NCBI GenBank assembly: GCA_004352715.1
Contig: SCFE01000047.1
Coordinates: forward strand, 1,134,606-1,198,605
Direction of reading: 5' to 3'
Source: Hofstenia miamia
Taxonomy: Eukaryota; Xenacoelomorpha; Acoela
DNA length: 64,000 nucleotides
Made by a program: the position numbers and the translations under genes. Below the pieces are notes generated by a model. That model ran no database searches, was not told where the DNA came from, and saw only the letters and a list, made by a program, of their open reading frames with translations. This document shows positions 44,101 to 56,600 of the stretch, piece by piece (position 1 is the stretch's first letter; each line of letters starts with the position of its first letter).

Positions 44101-47100
44101 CTCAGTTGGCTCAGAGTATGCGCATTCCGATAAGGAAAATTATGATAGATTAAAAATACATGGTATTAGAAAGATCAAATTTTCTAAATGTATCGATCCT
44201 AGAAATTTAATTAATTTTCTGAAGTAATTTAGCCTATTTGTTGGTTTCAGTGTGCCGAATTTTCTTAGTTAAAAATTGTGATAGTAAATTTATTTCAATT
44301 ATTCTTCTTGGAATTAATTAAAGTTTTCTTTGATGAATAATCTGCATAGAGAATACATGTATACTATTTTGATTAATATTTTAGTGTTGTCTACTTTACC
44401 TAAGTTAAATCCCCAAGTCGACTTGACTATATAATTGTTGTGATATTACATTTTTTCATTTATAAAAGAACTCACCGTAGACTTGAGTATGTTGTTGCTC
44501 CATTTTTGCATGAGACTACCAACATTAATAAGTGCGCAATCCGGTCTTGGTGTTACAGGAACATATTTATTTTCTTTATTCATTACTTCCAAACCACCGG
44601 TTGCATCTTGAAATAGAACAGTAATAGTGTCAAAATCAGCATGTTCGCCGCAACGGATTTGATTTGGCATTACGTCTACCATATTTTATTAAGTAAAATG
44701 TATTTTTATAAGCAAATACATAATGAATTTTACGTTGACTTTCATTTGGTTAGACAACTAATAAATAAATAAAAATATCACCTTTTCCAATAAGCGATGG
44801 GTACCAAAGTGTTCTTAAGTTGCATGTGAAGTCTTCACCAAAACAGTTATGAAATTTTTCGAAAAATCCTGGATCCTAATATAAAATATGGATTATATAA
44901 AAGATATATGTGTAATGTATACATCAAGTTTCAAGCCTATAGCAATAAGACGCAAAGTGCGTAAGGCCAACTTTGCCAGCATCGTGAAAAACTTTATCAT
45001 GATGTTTTCAAAGTTCGGTACTTCTTCTGGCCATTTCTAAATAGTAATTTTTAACTAACAATAAAAAAATTCAATAAATATTTTTAAGAAATTTGTTTGT
45101 CCTTGTAGGCTTCCAATTAATATTCAAATTTACAAAGTGTGGATTCTTCCAATAGGATTTTTTTAATTTTAAACATTCACTTAATTTCAAAAATTTAGTA
45201 AAATATTATTATTGAATATTTGCACCATTATGAAAGTTTTATCTCACCTTTGGCTTTGAAATAGTTCTAACATTGAAAGATTCCTTAAGATCCCCAGGTC
45301 TCTCGATATTTGCTCTAAATGCATTCATTAGATGATCAAAATCTAAAGTGTGTTAATAGAATATAGTGTGCTCTGAAAAACAAACGATAAATACATGTAG
45401 TTGCTAACACATATAGTCTTCTCTCCACTACCACAATGTCTATGTTCTTGTCTGCTACTTTCTTAGTATCTTTTCTTCATAAAATTTCAATATTTACTAT
45501 GAACATAAACCCATACCTCTTAGTTTCAACTGCTTTTTCAATGGCAACTAATTCAGATATGCTAAGTTGAGTTTTTTAATATTTGAGTCCCAAAATAATC
45601 TTGGATGTAGTTCTGACATTTTAAAATAACATTACTTATTTATTCAGGTTCCAGAATTATATCTAAATTTTTGTTAGCCGCATAGCTCGGATCAAATTAT
45701 TTTTTACCTAATCTATGACTTACTAAATATATACAAGCTTATTCCATTGATATTGTTCGGATATTCCTGCATTTTCATTTTAAATAATTTCTATATCCGC
45801 ACAAAATTCAGTCATTTCAATATTTCTAAATTTACCTCATCTCAATATTATGCATAGATTTTGCTCGACGCACTTCCTTCAATTGAATAACCAATCTTTG
45901 AAATTATAATTTCAAAAAGTCTTTCCTATATTGCTTTTCATTTTCAAATGAGGCAAGGAACCAATTTCTTTATACATGTATACGAATTTACTTAAAAATT
46001 TCAAAATGTAGTATTTACGTTTCTTTCAGATATGGCGACCATCCATGCCTGTCTTCATCAAGTAGATATTTTCGCTTTACATCATCTGGGAGATTGAAAA
46101 ACAAGCGAGTGCATTCGTTAAATTCTTCTATCTTAAATATAAATGAAATTTACCTGATTCAAACTGTAATTGTTATTTAAGTAAAAATCTGTAGCTTTTT
46201 TTTACAATTATTATTTATGACATGGTAAAATATAATTGGCTTATATTTTATAAGCATAAAATTATTCATGTTTATCTTTGAAAATATATACAAATTTGTA
46301 AATATTACTATTTTTGCGATAATTCTGAGTATAAATGAAACAAAATTTATTTACAGATAAATCAAAATTTAAAAAACGAATTTTCACTTATAATGAGCAA
46401 ACAATATTCGTTAATTCACTTATGAAATGAACATTTTTAAGCTGAATACGACTATGCATTAAATTTTTTCTTAGCTTTGAAAAGTTGTTTTTTACGGTTC
46501 TAGTTCATGAAGTTTTTTATTCATTGTAAAATAAACGTGATTTATTGTGTGCACATTTTCAAGGTTAGCAATTAATTATACATTTTTGGAAGATTCAGAA
46601 ATTTTTTGGTCAGCAGAGAATAGCTGAAATGTATAGGCTATGGTTCTTAGCAAGAGCAGAATTTTAGCAAATCCAAAGAAACTAAAATAATAGTTGCTAC
46701 TATTATAGCTAATGTTTTCATATAAATATCACATTTTAAAGTACTCGTATCTATTGTTCCTTATTGATTCAAATCAATTTCAAGTATATTAGTAAATTGC
46801 TTGGGTTTTAGAAAACCCATAGCAATGCATCAATAATGATGGATGTCAGGCAATACAAACAGTCAATTTCTTACAGGAATAAAATTCCATTGAAAATCAA
46901 GAAATATTTATTAGAAAAATTGTTAATTTTCCACCTAGGAAATTTAAATATAATCCAAAATCCCAAAACTTAATGCAAGCTTAACAGGGCGGGCTTAGTT
47001 TCTAAATTAATTTTACAAGGTGAGTTGATTAACCTCTCGACGTCGAGTACACCCATAAGGATCCTGCGATTCTTCCATCTCAAAATATTATCTGTACGAA

Positions 47101-49019
47101 ATGAAGAACAATCTAAGAGAAATTTTCAGGTTTGTAAAATTTTGCATTGCAAAACGGAAATTGAAAAATTGTTTTGCTGCTAAGATTCAAGTGTGTAAAA
47201 ATTTGGCAATAGTTATATTCTATTGTAATTAATTTCTCCAAAATATCACCACTGCCTTCTTCAAGGAATAATTTATGTTAATTTTATATCAAATTTTATA
47301 TAGGTTTAAGTCTGAATATAATATGATGAAAACGCCCATTATCTTTAATTTGTAATGAAATATTTTGAAAATTTACTTACAATGAAATTATTTGATTGTG
47401 TTTTTGATAACTAATATCGTTGCAGTTCTATTAAGGTAATATTTCCTTTTCAAAATGTTCAAATTTCATGCTTTTTTACATTCTGAACCACGAAGTTTTA
47501 AGAAATCTAAAAGAAATAAGTTCAAGTCTTGATAAATTTTTTTATTTGGCATTAGGTGTGCATACAAAATAGAAATACTTCAAATTTCAAAATAACATAA
47601 ATTTGTTGAATATAGCAAATCAATTTATGAACTACTTAAAAATTCACCAGTGCACATGTGACAATGGATTGCTGTCGCTTAAATTTGAGTAGCGTTTGAA
47701 AAGAGTTCACGTAAAAATTCCTCATCTTAAAAGCTTTGTGAAATGAAACAGTAAGGACATATCTTAAATAATGATTGAAATATGTTCTACTCAAAACAAA
47801 CCAGCACAGATATGACTATAGATTGCTGACTTAGCTTGTGCAGATTTTGAAAATATTGAATATTACAGGTCATGTAGAAATTAATCATCAGATAATTTTA
47901 ATAAATCAAGTGAGATGGACCACTAAAGATATTAATGCAAAAATGTTTAATATTATTTCTAAGAAACATTGCCAGAGTGTTATAAAACAGAATACAATTT
48001 TCGAAACTGAATTTTGAAATTTTTTATATTGTGTTTGTGAATAAATATGAAAATTCTTTGAGTCCAAATTGATTGAAAAATGCTAAAAACATCAAATAAC
48101 CTAAAGAAATATTCAGTGACACCATTCTTTGGAAAAATTACAGCAGCAATGACTATATTAGACAGTGAAACACAAATATTTAAGTATTCCAATTTTAGAG
48201 TTACATTTGTATGATTTTTTGTTTGAAAATTATATTCTGGAATTTTTCAAGCAACAGAAGATCAATACAAACATAAAGCACTATAATATTATTACAATGT
48301 ACATGTGCAAATACATAAGCAAAGCTAAAATTTTGAAGAATTCTAAATAATTGTAGTTTATTCTTAAAGATCCATTGAAATAAAAAGTGAAAAATGTCAT
48401 TTATTCTGAATGATATGTAAATATTATATTTGGATGAAGAAAACACACTATAACGTTCAGTGGAAAATGCGTGACAGTTTATATTTACCAAAAAAAGGTC
48501 AACAGTAGCGAGCGTACATAAATAACTGATCCATTGCTATGATAATCTTTGAGCTTCGTTTCTCCCGCATTCATTGCAAAGGATGTGATTGTTGGGCTTA
48601 GGGTGAGCCCTTTCCCATTCCATCAATTTGACAATATGTTTGCTCATTAAGCACAAACAGCAAATTTGTGCAAGGTAATCTCAATAATGCATTCAAAAAG
48701 TGTCGATTGACATTTGCAATTTTTTCAATATCTACTAGTCTTGCAATGTGATGAATTGTTTCTTCTACCGGGATGTTCGTTAATAACGACTTTACATCAG
48801 AACTAACAATGCTAATTTTTGAAATTGGCTGCGACTTATATATTTTATTAATTTTTTCTAGAAATTCGGCTGCGTTGGAGATATTAAAGTCTGATGGAAT
48901 AAACGGTTTTAATAATTTGTTAATATAACATGCTAAATTAGAGGTTTTACTATTAACCATGCTAATAATTGGTTTGACGATCTTTGTGAATCTTGGCCAA
49001 GCCACATAATCTTGCAATA

Positions 49020-49057
<38 letters not shown>

Positions 49058-50021
49058 CCTCAAAATAGCGCTAAGTATTATCTAACGGCATTTCAGCGAG
49101 TCTATAGTTTTATGTCTAGATATTTTAAATTGTGCATGCACAAAAAATTCTTAATAAATCTGAGTGAAAAAGTTTTACTGTATTATCTGATAAGTCCTAC
49201 TTTGTAGCAAGTGGGCCACGGGGAAGGGCTTTGCAAAAGGAATATAAAATGTCGTCATCTTCGGAGGTTTTCGATTAAGTTCAAAGTAATAAGATCATGG
49301 TCGAGATTAAATTCCACAAAAATAGAAATAATTTAAAAAATTCCAGTATGTATTAGAAAAATTTAATACATATATATATATATATATATATAACAAAAAA
49401 TAATGTGACCCAAAATAAGGAATAATTTTGAAAAAATTTTTGCGAAAGTTGAATCCCAAACCTCATTTAGTTCCAAACTGTAAGGAAGAAACAATTTAAA
49501 GACTAAATATAAAAGATTAATTGCATTTATAAAATATAATCAACATTCTCTGCTATAATATTGAGGAATCAGTATGTAATTCTTCGCTTCTCTACAACTA
49601 TCTAAGAAAGTTTTCCCACGATAATAGGCAAACTGAAACTTTACCTATCTTTATTAACAACTTCGTGTATTTCAGGGTATAAACAGAGGTCTTAAATTAT
49701 AAAATAGCAGCTTACCCAAATGCATCTAATTTCAAAAGTAACACAATACCTACACTTTAAAATTGATAGCAAATTTCGATATATATGATAATTAAGCTAT
49801 GATATTAAAATAACAATAATTCTTAAAAATAGGAAGATATTAATGCAAAGGCTTACATCGGCATTAGTGACACCATGATTTTTAATGTACAGAAAGCCAT
49901 ACGACTTAAACACTGAAATAACTTCATCTCCCAATTTTCTTAAGTCATTTTCAATGTACTCTTCATCAGAAAACTCTAGAGAAGCAACACTGAAATCCAA
50001 AACAGGAATTGACTCAGTCAT
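40991..50021 (-). CDS. 2-oxoglutarate/Fe(II) dioxygenase, isopenicillin-N-synthase-like, seven exons
   Basis: The spliced frame is 936 nt, 311 residues plus stop, the normal size for this family. Enzymes of this family oxidise small molecules using Fe(II), O2 and usually 2-oxoglutarate; the substrate here cannot be told. The N-terminal domain shows IPVLDFS (5-11), YGFLYIKNHGV (41-51) and FFNLP (66-70), then RPGDLKESFN (98-107). The catalytic domain has the iron ligands H196 and D198 (CGEHADFDTITVLFQD) and H253 (MHRVV), and the 2-oxoglutarate-binding R268xS270 (RRSLVFF). The spacing between D198 and H253 fits the family. No signal peptide or membrane segment is seen, so it is probably cytosolic. 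All introns are GT..AG and join in phase. The start at 50021 has a good context (gagATGa). Intron 1 holds a Penelope-like fragment and intron 6 a mariner relic, but no exon is damaged. Confidence 0.92.
41390..42400 (-). pseudogene. Mariner-like transposase relic in intron 6
   Basis: Minus strand: WERILFIDEIFTVEQEHNHQ (about 42090-42031) is the first catalytic block of mariner-type transposases, where ILFTDEKIFTV and a following HN.QN are typical and the Asp is the first DDE residue. Lower down, WPLYSTYLNLNDCSVCSIL (about 41735-41680) corresponds to the 'WPP.SPDLNP.D..VW' block with the third catalytic Asp. A tail with KQEPVPSLTKIWHY follows. Stops and frameshifts are numerous. The left side (about 41389) has a possible terminal repeat 'caaggtgcgataaaagatc'; the other end was not found. 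The relic shares its strand with the host gene. Confidence 0.75.
42401..44475. other. Remainder of dioxygenase intron 6
   Basis: AT-rich intronic DNA with a (TA)n tract at 43620-43636. No other element was recognised. Confidence 0.5.
44476..44675 (-). CDS. Dioxygenase exon 6 (residues 185-251), iron-ligand HxD exon
   Basis: The acceptor is 'atatggtag' and the donor GTGAGT. The split codon G|AC gives D185. Encodes the HxD iron ligands, GGLEV and the DCALINVGSLMQKWSNN block, which corresponds to the family's 'NIGD..Q.WSNG' segment. Confidence 0.92.
44782..44875 (-). CDS. Dioxygenase exon 5 (residues 154-185)
   Basis: Acceptor 'tttatattag', donor GTGATA, phase 0 in and phase 1 out. Encodes DPGFFEKFHNCFGEDFTCNL and RTLWYPSL, matching the family's 'LR..YYP' strand. 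Confidence 0.88.
44923..45036 (-). CDS. Dioxygenase exon 4 (residues 116-153)
   Basis: Acceptor 'ctatttag', donor GTATAC, phase 0 at both ends. Encodes KWPEEVPNFENIMIKFFTML and the helix ending LIAIGLKLD, typical of the family's long central helix. Confidence 0.88.
45248..45314 (-). CDS. Dioxygenase exon 3 (residues 93-115)
   Basis: Encodes ANIERPGDLKESFNVRTISK plus PK, ending phase 0 at donor GTGAGA. The acceptor chosen is 'gcatttag' at 45316-45315, because only this keeps phase with exon 2. A stronger-looking acceptor 43-44 nt upstream ('cactttag') would lead to a stop. Confidence 0.8.
46019..46131 (-). CDS. Dioxygenase exon 2 (residues 56-93)
   Basis: The acceptor 'atatttaag' precedes ATAGAAGAA; the donor is GTAAAT. 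Encodes FNECTRLFFNLPDDVKRKYL and a GWSPY block. Ends in phase 2 (AC|). Confidence 0.9.
48485..49017 (-). mobile_element. Penelope-like reverse transcriptase fragment in intron 1
   Basis: Minus strand, open for 139 codons: FTKIVKPIISMVNSKTSNLA (block 2), IVSSDVKSLLTNIPVEETIH (block A, catalytic Asp in SSDVKSL), NLLFVLNEQTYCQIDGMGKG then SP (block B). A frameshift follows, after which LSPTITSFAMNAGETKL and a decayed active-site stretch (VIYVRSLLLTFF, where relatives have RYVDDTF) can be read. The right side, on the element's 5' edge, meets a (TA)n tract at 49026. Confidence 0.8.
49026..49055. repeat. (TA)n microsatellite next to Penelope-like fragment
   Basis: TA dinucleotides adjoin the 5' edge of the fragment, as at 17.7, 18.2 and 62.6 kb. 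Confidence 0.9.
49857..50021 (-). CDS. Dioxygenase exon 1 (residues 1-55)
   Basis: Starts at the ATG and ends after GCC GAT with donor GTAAGC, phase 0. Contains the GFLYIKNHGV motif of the N-terminal domain. An upstream ATG 14 nt earlier opens a two-codon frame only. Confidence 0.9.
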
Positions 50022-50817
50022 CTCTAATACATATACTAAAAAATTTTACTCGATTTCCATTTATACACCGCTAATTTTCAATCTATCATAAGTTTTCGAT
50101 GCTAACATTTGTGTAGAATTATATATACTATATATATACATATATATATATATATACTATCGCATTATAATTGGAGCATATTGGCATATATTGATATGGA
50201 ATATATTGTTGCACATCATCCATAGTTGCATTAAAAGCAATAGTAGGTACTAATACCAATTCATTTGGATAGAATACATTGGTGCTTTGCAATTCTTCTT
50301 ATAAAAAATTCGAAATAATTTTTAATGTTTCTTGCAAAACACAATGCATTTATTCAAAAGTAAATACAGAAAAAAATTTTAAATTTTTATAAATTTTTAC
50401 AAGTTCATTGAAATGATAATACAGATGTGCATATCATACCATTGCAAGGGTTCCTAAAATAGTGAAGATTAGAAAAGCAAAGCAAAGTTGACAGCGAACG
50501 AAGCAGCCAGGAATATATTTTATTAAAGGTTGATATATCTAAGCTAAAACACAAAGCTTTATCTTCGTTTCTACTCTTCTTTATAAATGAATTTGCCTAT
50601 GATAATTTCAATATCGTGGCTATATGAGCTAAAGCATTATTCTATTCTGGGCGATTGAGTTTAGTCGCTTTTCACTTACACAATGTAGAAAAGGGACGCT
50701 CACTTGAAGCCGTTGCCCAAGCAAAATTTTGAAAGTTGTAAAATCTATAAATTTTCAAATGGAAGTTCTTATCAAGATGGTCAATTGATTGAATAACGGT
50801 TGACTGAATATTTTCAG
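50022..50817. other. 5' flank of the dioxygenase gene
   Basis: Upstream region of the minus-strand gene; (TA)n at about 50123-50156. No promoter element can be assigned with confidence. Confidence 0.4.
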
Positions 50818-52702
50818 TTTCCGGCAGAGTTTGAATTGGGCTGATTTTTAGGCCCAAGCCCGGCGCAGCCCAATGCAGCTTAGGCCCAATTCCAATATGA
50901 CCCAATTCAAAATGCCAATTTTTTTACCCTGATAGTTTCTTCTCGCTAATAGATGCCCATAAGCACTACACTATGAAGTATTGGATAACTTACAAAATAT
51001 GTTGATTAATGTGCACATCCCCTTAAGTTTGTCAACAATGCTAACTCAATTCTGTTGAAATTCAAATTGCATTGTTAACCTTAATACAATAAACGTGTTA
51101 TACTGTACAAGGCCGTAGGTCTGGGTTTCAATGTGTTCAACCCTTACTGGATATGTGCCCCTCTTTTAAACGTTTGTATTTGGCTACCAATACCTAATAG
51201 TATTGAGTGTGAATATTCTCAAATGTTACCAATGAAAACAAAACTTTTTTGTTTCAAGTTTATTCATAGATTACCCTTAAATTGCATAGATTTTTTACTT
51301 TTTGTTGCTTTCTTCTTTAAATTCTTAAACGCTTTCATTTCACAAAATAATAAAATCTCAGAAATTTTCGTTTTATAAGTTCAAGTGTTTATATGTTGAT
51401 CTCTTGCTTAGACGCCTATGAAAAACATATAAAAATGTTGTCATGGATATTATTGTAACTTTAAGTGAGATAAATGGTGATTGTTGACAGAACTATAAAT
51501 AACCAAAATTTATCAACATTTTTAATGTCCAGATCTTTTAACATTAACTGGGCATGGCAAAACTTAGCATCCAATTTTGCACTCTAATTGACATTTTTGA
51601 AATCAATTATTGCAAGTAGCCGTTTACATGTAGGCAAATCTTAGGAAAAGAAAATACAACAAGATCATTTATATTTTGCTACTCTTTTATCCAAATATTT
51701 CTATATGGAAATGAAATTTGTGTTTATTTTTATGTGTATCGTGTTTATGTATTTTTACACGTTCTTCAAAAACCTTAAACTTTTTGTTATGTTTTACAAC
51801 ATTGTAATAGTGTAAACCCCAACTACAACAATGAGTTTCCAATCGCATTTTAACAACAATAATTACTCTCATAGAGCCATTGAATAATTTTGAATTTAAT
51901 AGCACCATTGGCTGTATATTTTTTACCATTATTCGCAACTTAAGATAAAATCTATTATTGCGATGCGGAATAACTTTTAGGAATAAAGAAAGCACTTTTA
52001 AATACTTCTTTATAATTATTATCAAACTAAAAGTTTGCTTTTCAATAAAAGTAGGCTTGGTATGGGGCCCCGAGCTTGCAAATATTATGTTGGAAGTTTT
52101 CTGCCGTTCAAAATGACACCTAAACAACTGCAGTTTCACTAAAAATATTGACAAATTTTTACACGAAATTCATTAAAAATGTTGTTAATTTCTTTTACTA
52201 GAGCAATTTATATAATGGTTGAAGGAAAATAATCCTTTCCTGCATATTCAAACAATATATCCTTTAAAATAAGAGTGAATATAGATAGTATGTTTGTATT
52301 AATCTTAAAATGCATGCTTGCAAAACAGGTGCTAAACATATACAGGTGGCTTGAATACCAGAAGATGAAAAAATATTGGTATTTAGAGTGATTATAATAA
52401 TAATACTGTTTTTTGAAGTAATCATCTTTTACAAATGACATCAACTTACATTAGCAAACACCAAGAGGGAGTTTTTAGAAACGCTCGTTGCTTTTAGCAG
52501 ACAAAATTTAGATGTTAGAAGTATTGCACTAGCCAACAATGCCGATTATACTTAAAGAGAATGCTTTTTATCATTTGCAAAGTTTAAGTTTTCAACTGAA
52601 TTTTTTCCTGTACTTCAAATGCCAAATATAACATTAGGCCAAAGCCTGGCCCAGCCCGAACCAACTTTAGTCCCGACCCAATTTCAACTCTTGTTTCCGG
52701 AC
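50818..52702. mobile_element. Candidate 1.9 kb inverted-repeat element, possibly hAT-like
   Basis: The left end 'tttccggcagagtttgaatt' is echoed in reverse complement near 52702 ('ccggaaacaagagttgaaat'). Inside each end lies a 'gggc'-rich stretch with GGCCCAA/TTGGGC words. Match quality is moderate and no target duplication was found. Minus-strand frames at 51687-52154 and 52208-52444 have no family resemblance. Confidence 0.35.
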
Positions 52703-53459
52703 TTTAAAATTACCATCTCAATTTTTCCAGACGTAAAATATCATGAAGTAGTGATGTACGGGTATTGCTATTTTAGTACCTCTACACACCTAAAAAATGA
52801 CTTTTTTTACCCATACCAACGCGTACCCTAGAATAATGTTTTATGTGCTGCTATTAAGCAATTTTAAATTTTTTGTATGTCAAAATGCTTTCGTGGAGTA
52901 TACTTTTAATATTCTTATTTCTACATTGATGTTCAACTGCTTAAACTTAAATATTAGACCCATTTGATCGTAAACCTTTATCTGTGTATTCTATCATTTA
53001 CATGAGCACAATTCCGTCTCATTAATTATTGTACCATGCATTTTCTAAAATCATATTCTGTTGTTTGTTACCATTAGATACTGGACATATTAACCACATT
53101 TTTTGGAGTGAATGGAAAATCCAAGAATCAGTACATAGCTGAACATTTGCAGTCTTTGTCAAGAATCACCACTTTCCGCTAATTTATCCTCCAGAGAGAG
53201 CATAATTGGCTTCAGCAGCAGTGAATGAGGAATAGATGAAGGATGATAACCACACATTGAGTAGGACACACTATTTGTAATTGTAATTAAAATAATAGTT
53301 CTCGTGGAGGACACTTTAAAATTGTGGGATATTCTTGATATCTCCATGAGCATGACATGCACATTGTAATGGGGTGCAGCAGATGAAATACCTGAACTCC
53401 TTTGTGTAAACCAGTCATAGTATTAATCAATTGATTTTTAAAAAGCTATCCCAAAATCT

Positions 53460-53608
53460 CTTAGTCTTTTATGAATGGCAGCTGATAAAACAACTACTGT
53501 TGTCTCATTAAATAGAACACTAAAGTACTTCTGTTTTTTCATTTTGACAACGAGGGCATTTTCAACAACAACACCACAGGCTTGAATTATTTCGTTTTGC
53601 GTCTGCAG
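53460..53608 (-). pseudogene. hAT transposase relic (DUF4371-like segment)
   Basis: Minus strand: QTQNEIIQACGVVVENALVV, then KMKKQKYFSVLFNETTVVVL. In animal hAT transposases the segment 'QNE.I...G..I...I...VK....FSV..DETTD.S' holds the first catalytic Asp; here that Asp is Asn (FNETT). Only about 50 codons survive. Confidence 0.65.
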
Positions 53609-56600
53609 GATCAAAGAATTAGTATTTACTGAAATGGTTCATTATCATTAAAATGTAGATTAATAAATAGGTAATTTATACACTTCAATTACAACTAATA
53701 ATAATGCTAATGTCTTTAGGTAATCAATGCTTCTCAAAAAAATTTCGATATGTGGTAGCAAAAAAGAAATACATTAAGCCCTAGCAAAAAATTTTTTACA
53801 CTTATCAAAGAATATATTAAAATACAAAGTAAAAATATTTATTTGGAATGATATCCTTCCCAATCCACAAAATAATTTTACGACATGCAATATTAATTAT
53901 TTATACATTATTATATATTAACCTAGAAGTTGATAAAGCTTATTTAAAATTTATAAGATAATATTAAAGAATTATATTAGAAATATAATTATGTCCTCAG
54001 AAAATAACTTATACTGTTCAAGTTTAACATATACTTATTAAATGACTTGGTTATGCAACAAAAAATCGCTCTCATGTGGAAAAAAACGGGAGACATGTTT
54101 GCTTCAGAAGAGGGATGCAGAAGTTTTTTTAAAAATTTATGTAAAAAAATTACTTAATGGAAATTATAATTTAATTAACTATTATTTCTGCTTCCATGCT
54201 TCTAGTTAAACTAGTAATATGTAGATTGTTAAATATGGCAATTTAACATTGAACTGCCACTAATAATAATGCTAATATTTTCAAGCAATAAATATTTCTA
54301 AGAAATGAGATTTTAAATATTTTTAAATTTTTTGTTATATGGGAGCAAAAACGGAACACATGAAGCCTTAGCAGCAAATTTTTCGTAATTTATTTGTTAA
54401 CTAGAAACATATTTGGAATGATATGTTTCCTTAAGCACAAAATGAAGCTAAACTTGCAATTTAGGTAGTTTTCTAAGGCAAACATTAATTACAGAGTTCT
54501 TTTGATGCGAGCTAAGTAGTCATATCTAACACTGTATGGAACATTAAAACCAGGCCTCCAAATTTGTGATGCCAATCACAAAGAAAAGTTTTTACTAATT
54601 CAAGCTGGGAAATAAATTCATCCGCATGCAAAAAGATACCGTAGCATTTATCCATAAATTTTGATCCAATGTCTTCTATAAATCTGTCTAAGAGTTAAAC
54701 TCAAGCCATTGCATGATCATAGCCCAAATATGAGATGAGATTGGCAACAATATTGTTTTTTTCCACTTTTATTTTGAATAAAGATCATTCTAGAATACTT
54801 TTTCAAATGTTGACATCAATACAAAGCCATTGGTGAGTAGTGTTTGGCTGATACAAATAAGTTTATAAGTGCTCGAAGGTCGCAAAGTTTTAGTTGCATC
54901 AGTAAAACACTTTAAATACTAGACACACTTTCTAGGAAAAATCTATATCTTAATATATCTTAATGAAAATGATATTACTGCTGTGTTCTTTCGCAGGGAT
55001 TCATGAATTTTGCGCATATAATGGTGCCAATATTCCATAATTATTCCCACGTGATTTAATGCTATTATAGAAATCTCTATTTAGAAGCTACAAAAAAATT
55101 GAGAACTTAGCATAATATCATAAGCAGTTAGACTTGATCATTTTTAGTGAATAAATAAATCTTTTTTTATCAGTAATTTAAGCAAAAGTAATGTCAAAGC
55201 CTTATAAAATGATGGTTAAATTTTATAACACTTATTAATAATAATTTAAGATTTCCATTAATTGTATGTGTGCTCTTTTTCAATAGGCTAATTTAAAAAT
55301 ATTTAATGATGAAATCGAATCATATTCCAAATTTGAAAATAGGAAATAATTGTGTATTTTCATTTACTCCAAACGAAATTTTTTAAAGTTTCCTTGAGCA
55401 ATTTATCTTAAGACCAAACTTCTGTTACATTTTTGTAAATTTTATTCTAATTATGATGATATATATATATACATTGTATAAGGGTAACAATTTCTCTTTA
55501 AGCAATTTATGAAGATTACCTTAAATTTCTGCGGATTACTAATTAATATTTTGTTATCGAATGAAATGTTTGCCTAGCAAACATTTAAATTCCGTAATGA
55601 GCACATAAAAACAAATTGATTGATTAAATAAATACAAACTTTGAAGTAAAATTAATTATATATATAGAAATCGCATAGCATACATTAATCCAAAATGAAA
55701 ATAATAAATTTTGTACAATTGTTGAAAATGAACTGAAAAGTTTGGATAAATTAATTTTCCAAAAATATTTACAAGTACTAAGTTGAATTTTATGGTGAAT
55801 GAATTGTTTTGAGAAATAACTCGAAAATATTCATATAGTAAAGTTACTTTGTTTCGTCCTTTTGCCTAATTTCGCCCCATCAATATTTCCACTGCAACTT
55901 GTAGCACTGCCGCTGCAATCTATACATATCTAAACATGGTTTTTAACCAACATTCAAAAGTAGGAGATCGGAATTTGGAATAAATGTTCAGAATCGCAAA
56001 CTTTTGGAATTTTTTTTAATAATGGGCAAGATGACTTTTAAAATAACTCAATAATAATTAGTATGCATTTTCAAAAATGATATAGCGTAGTTAAGCCATC
56101 GTAGAAAGCTGTTAGTGAAGCCAAAAGACTGGGTATGAAATATGACAAATATAATATACTTGTAAATGAAATGAATCATATTTTGAGCTATTTTATGTCA
56201 TTGATTTGTCTTTGAGTATTATTTGACATTTTGACGTTGTCATCTATTAAACTTGTTTGTTATCAATGTCTCTTTATATGAGTGATAGCTACGAGATGTT
56301 AATATTTCGTATTGACATTGTAATGCTTGTACAATGTATAAATCTACGAATATCCATGTCTACTATGAAAATTTAAAGATAATAGCAAAGGTAGCATTGG
56401 TTTATTTTCAAAAAGTAATTATTCAAATTAATACTTGAAATTGCCAAGCTTTCAGCTTTACAACCTAAAATTCTCTCAAATGCAATAGTAGCACTTAATT
56501 GAATATTATTTTGTATTAATAAATTCAATAATATGCTAATATGAATCTAAACTTACGTGGAAATGTTTCAATTTTTTGTTTAACCCGCTACTGCATGCAT

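Larger units (their letters stand above)
46132..49856. other. Dioxygenase intron 1
   Basis: A 3.7 kb intron holding the Penelope-like fragment at 48485-49017 and (TA)n tracts at 49026-49055 and 49371-49392. The rest shows nothing recognisable. Confidence 0.6.

Noticed and set aside
48201-48491. 96-codon minus-strand frame in dioxygenase intron 1
   Set aside because: No family features; intronic AT-rich chance frame.
49885-50091. Plus-strand frame over dioxygenase exon 1
   Set aside because: Antisense shadow of a real exon.
51687-52154. 155-codon minus-strand frame
   Set aside because: Long for this AT content, but composition is Lys/Phe/Ile-rich with no motif. Left as possible chance inside a candidate element.
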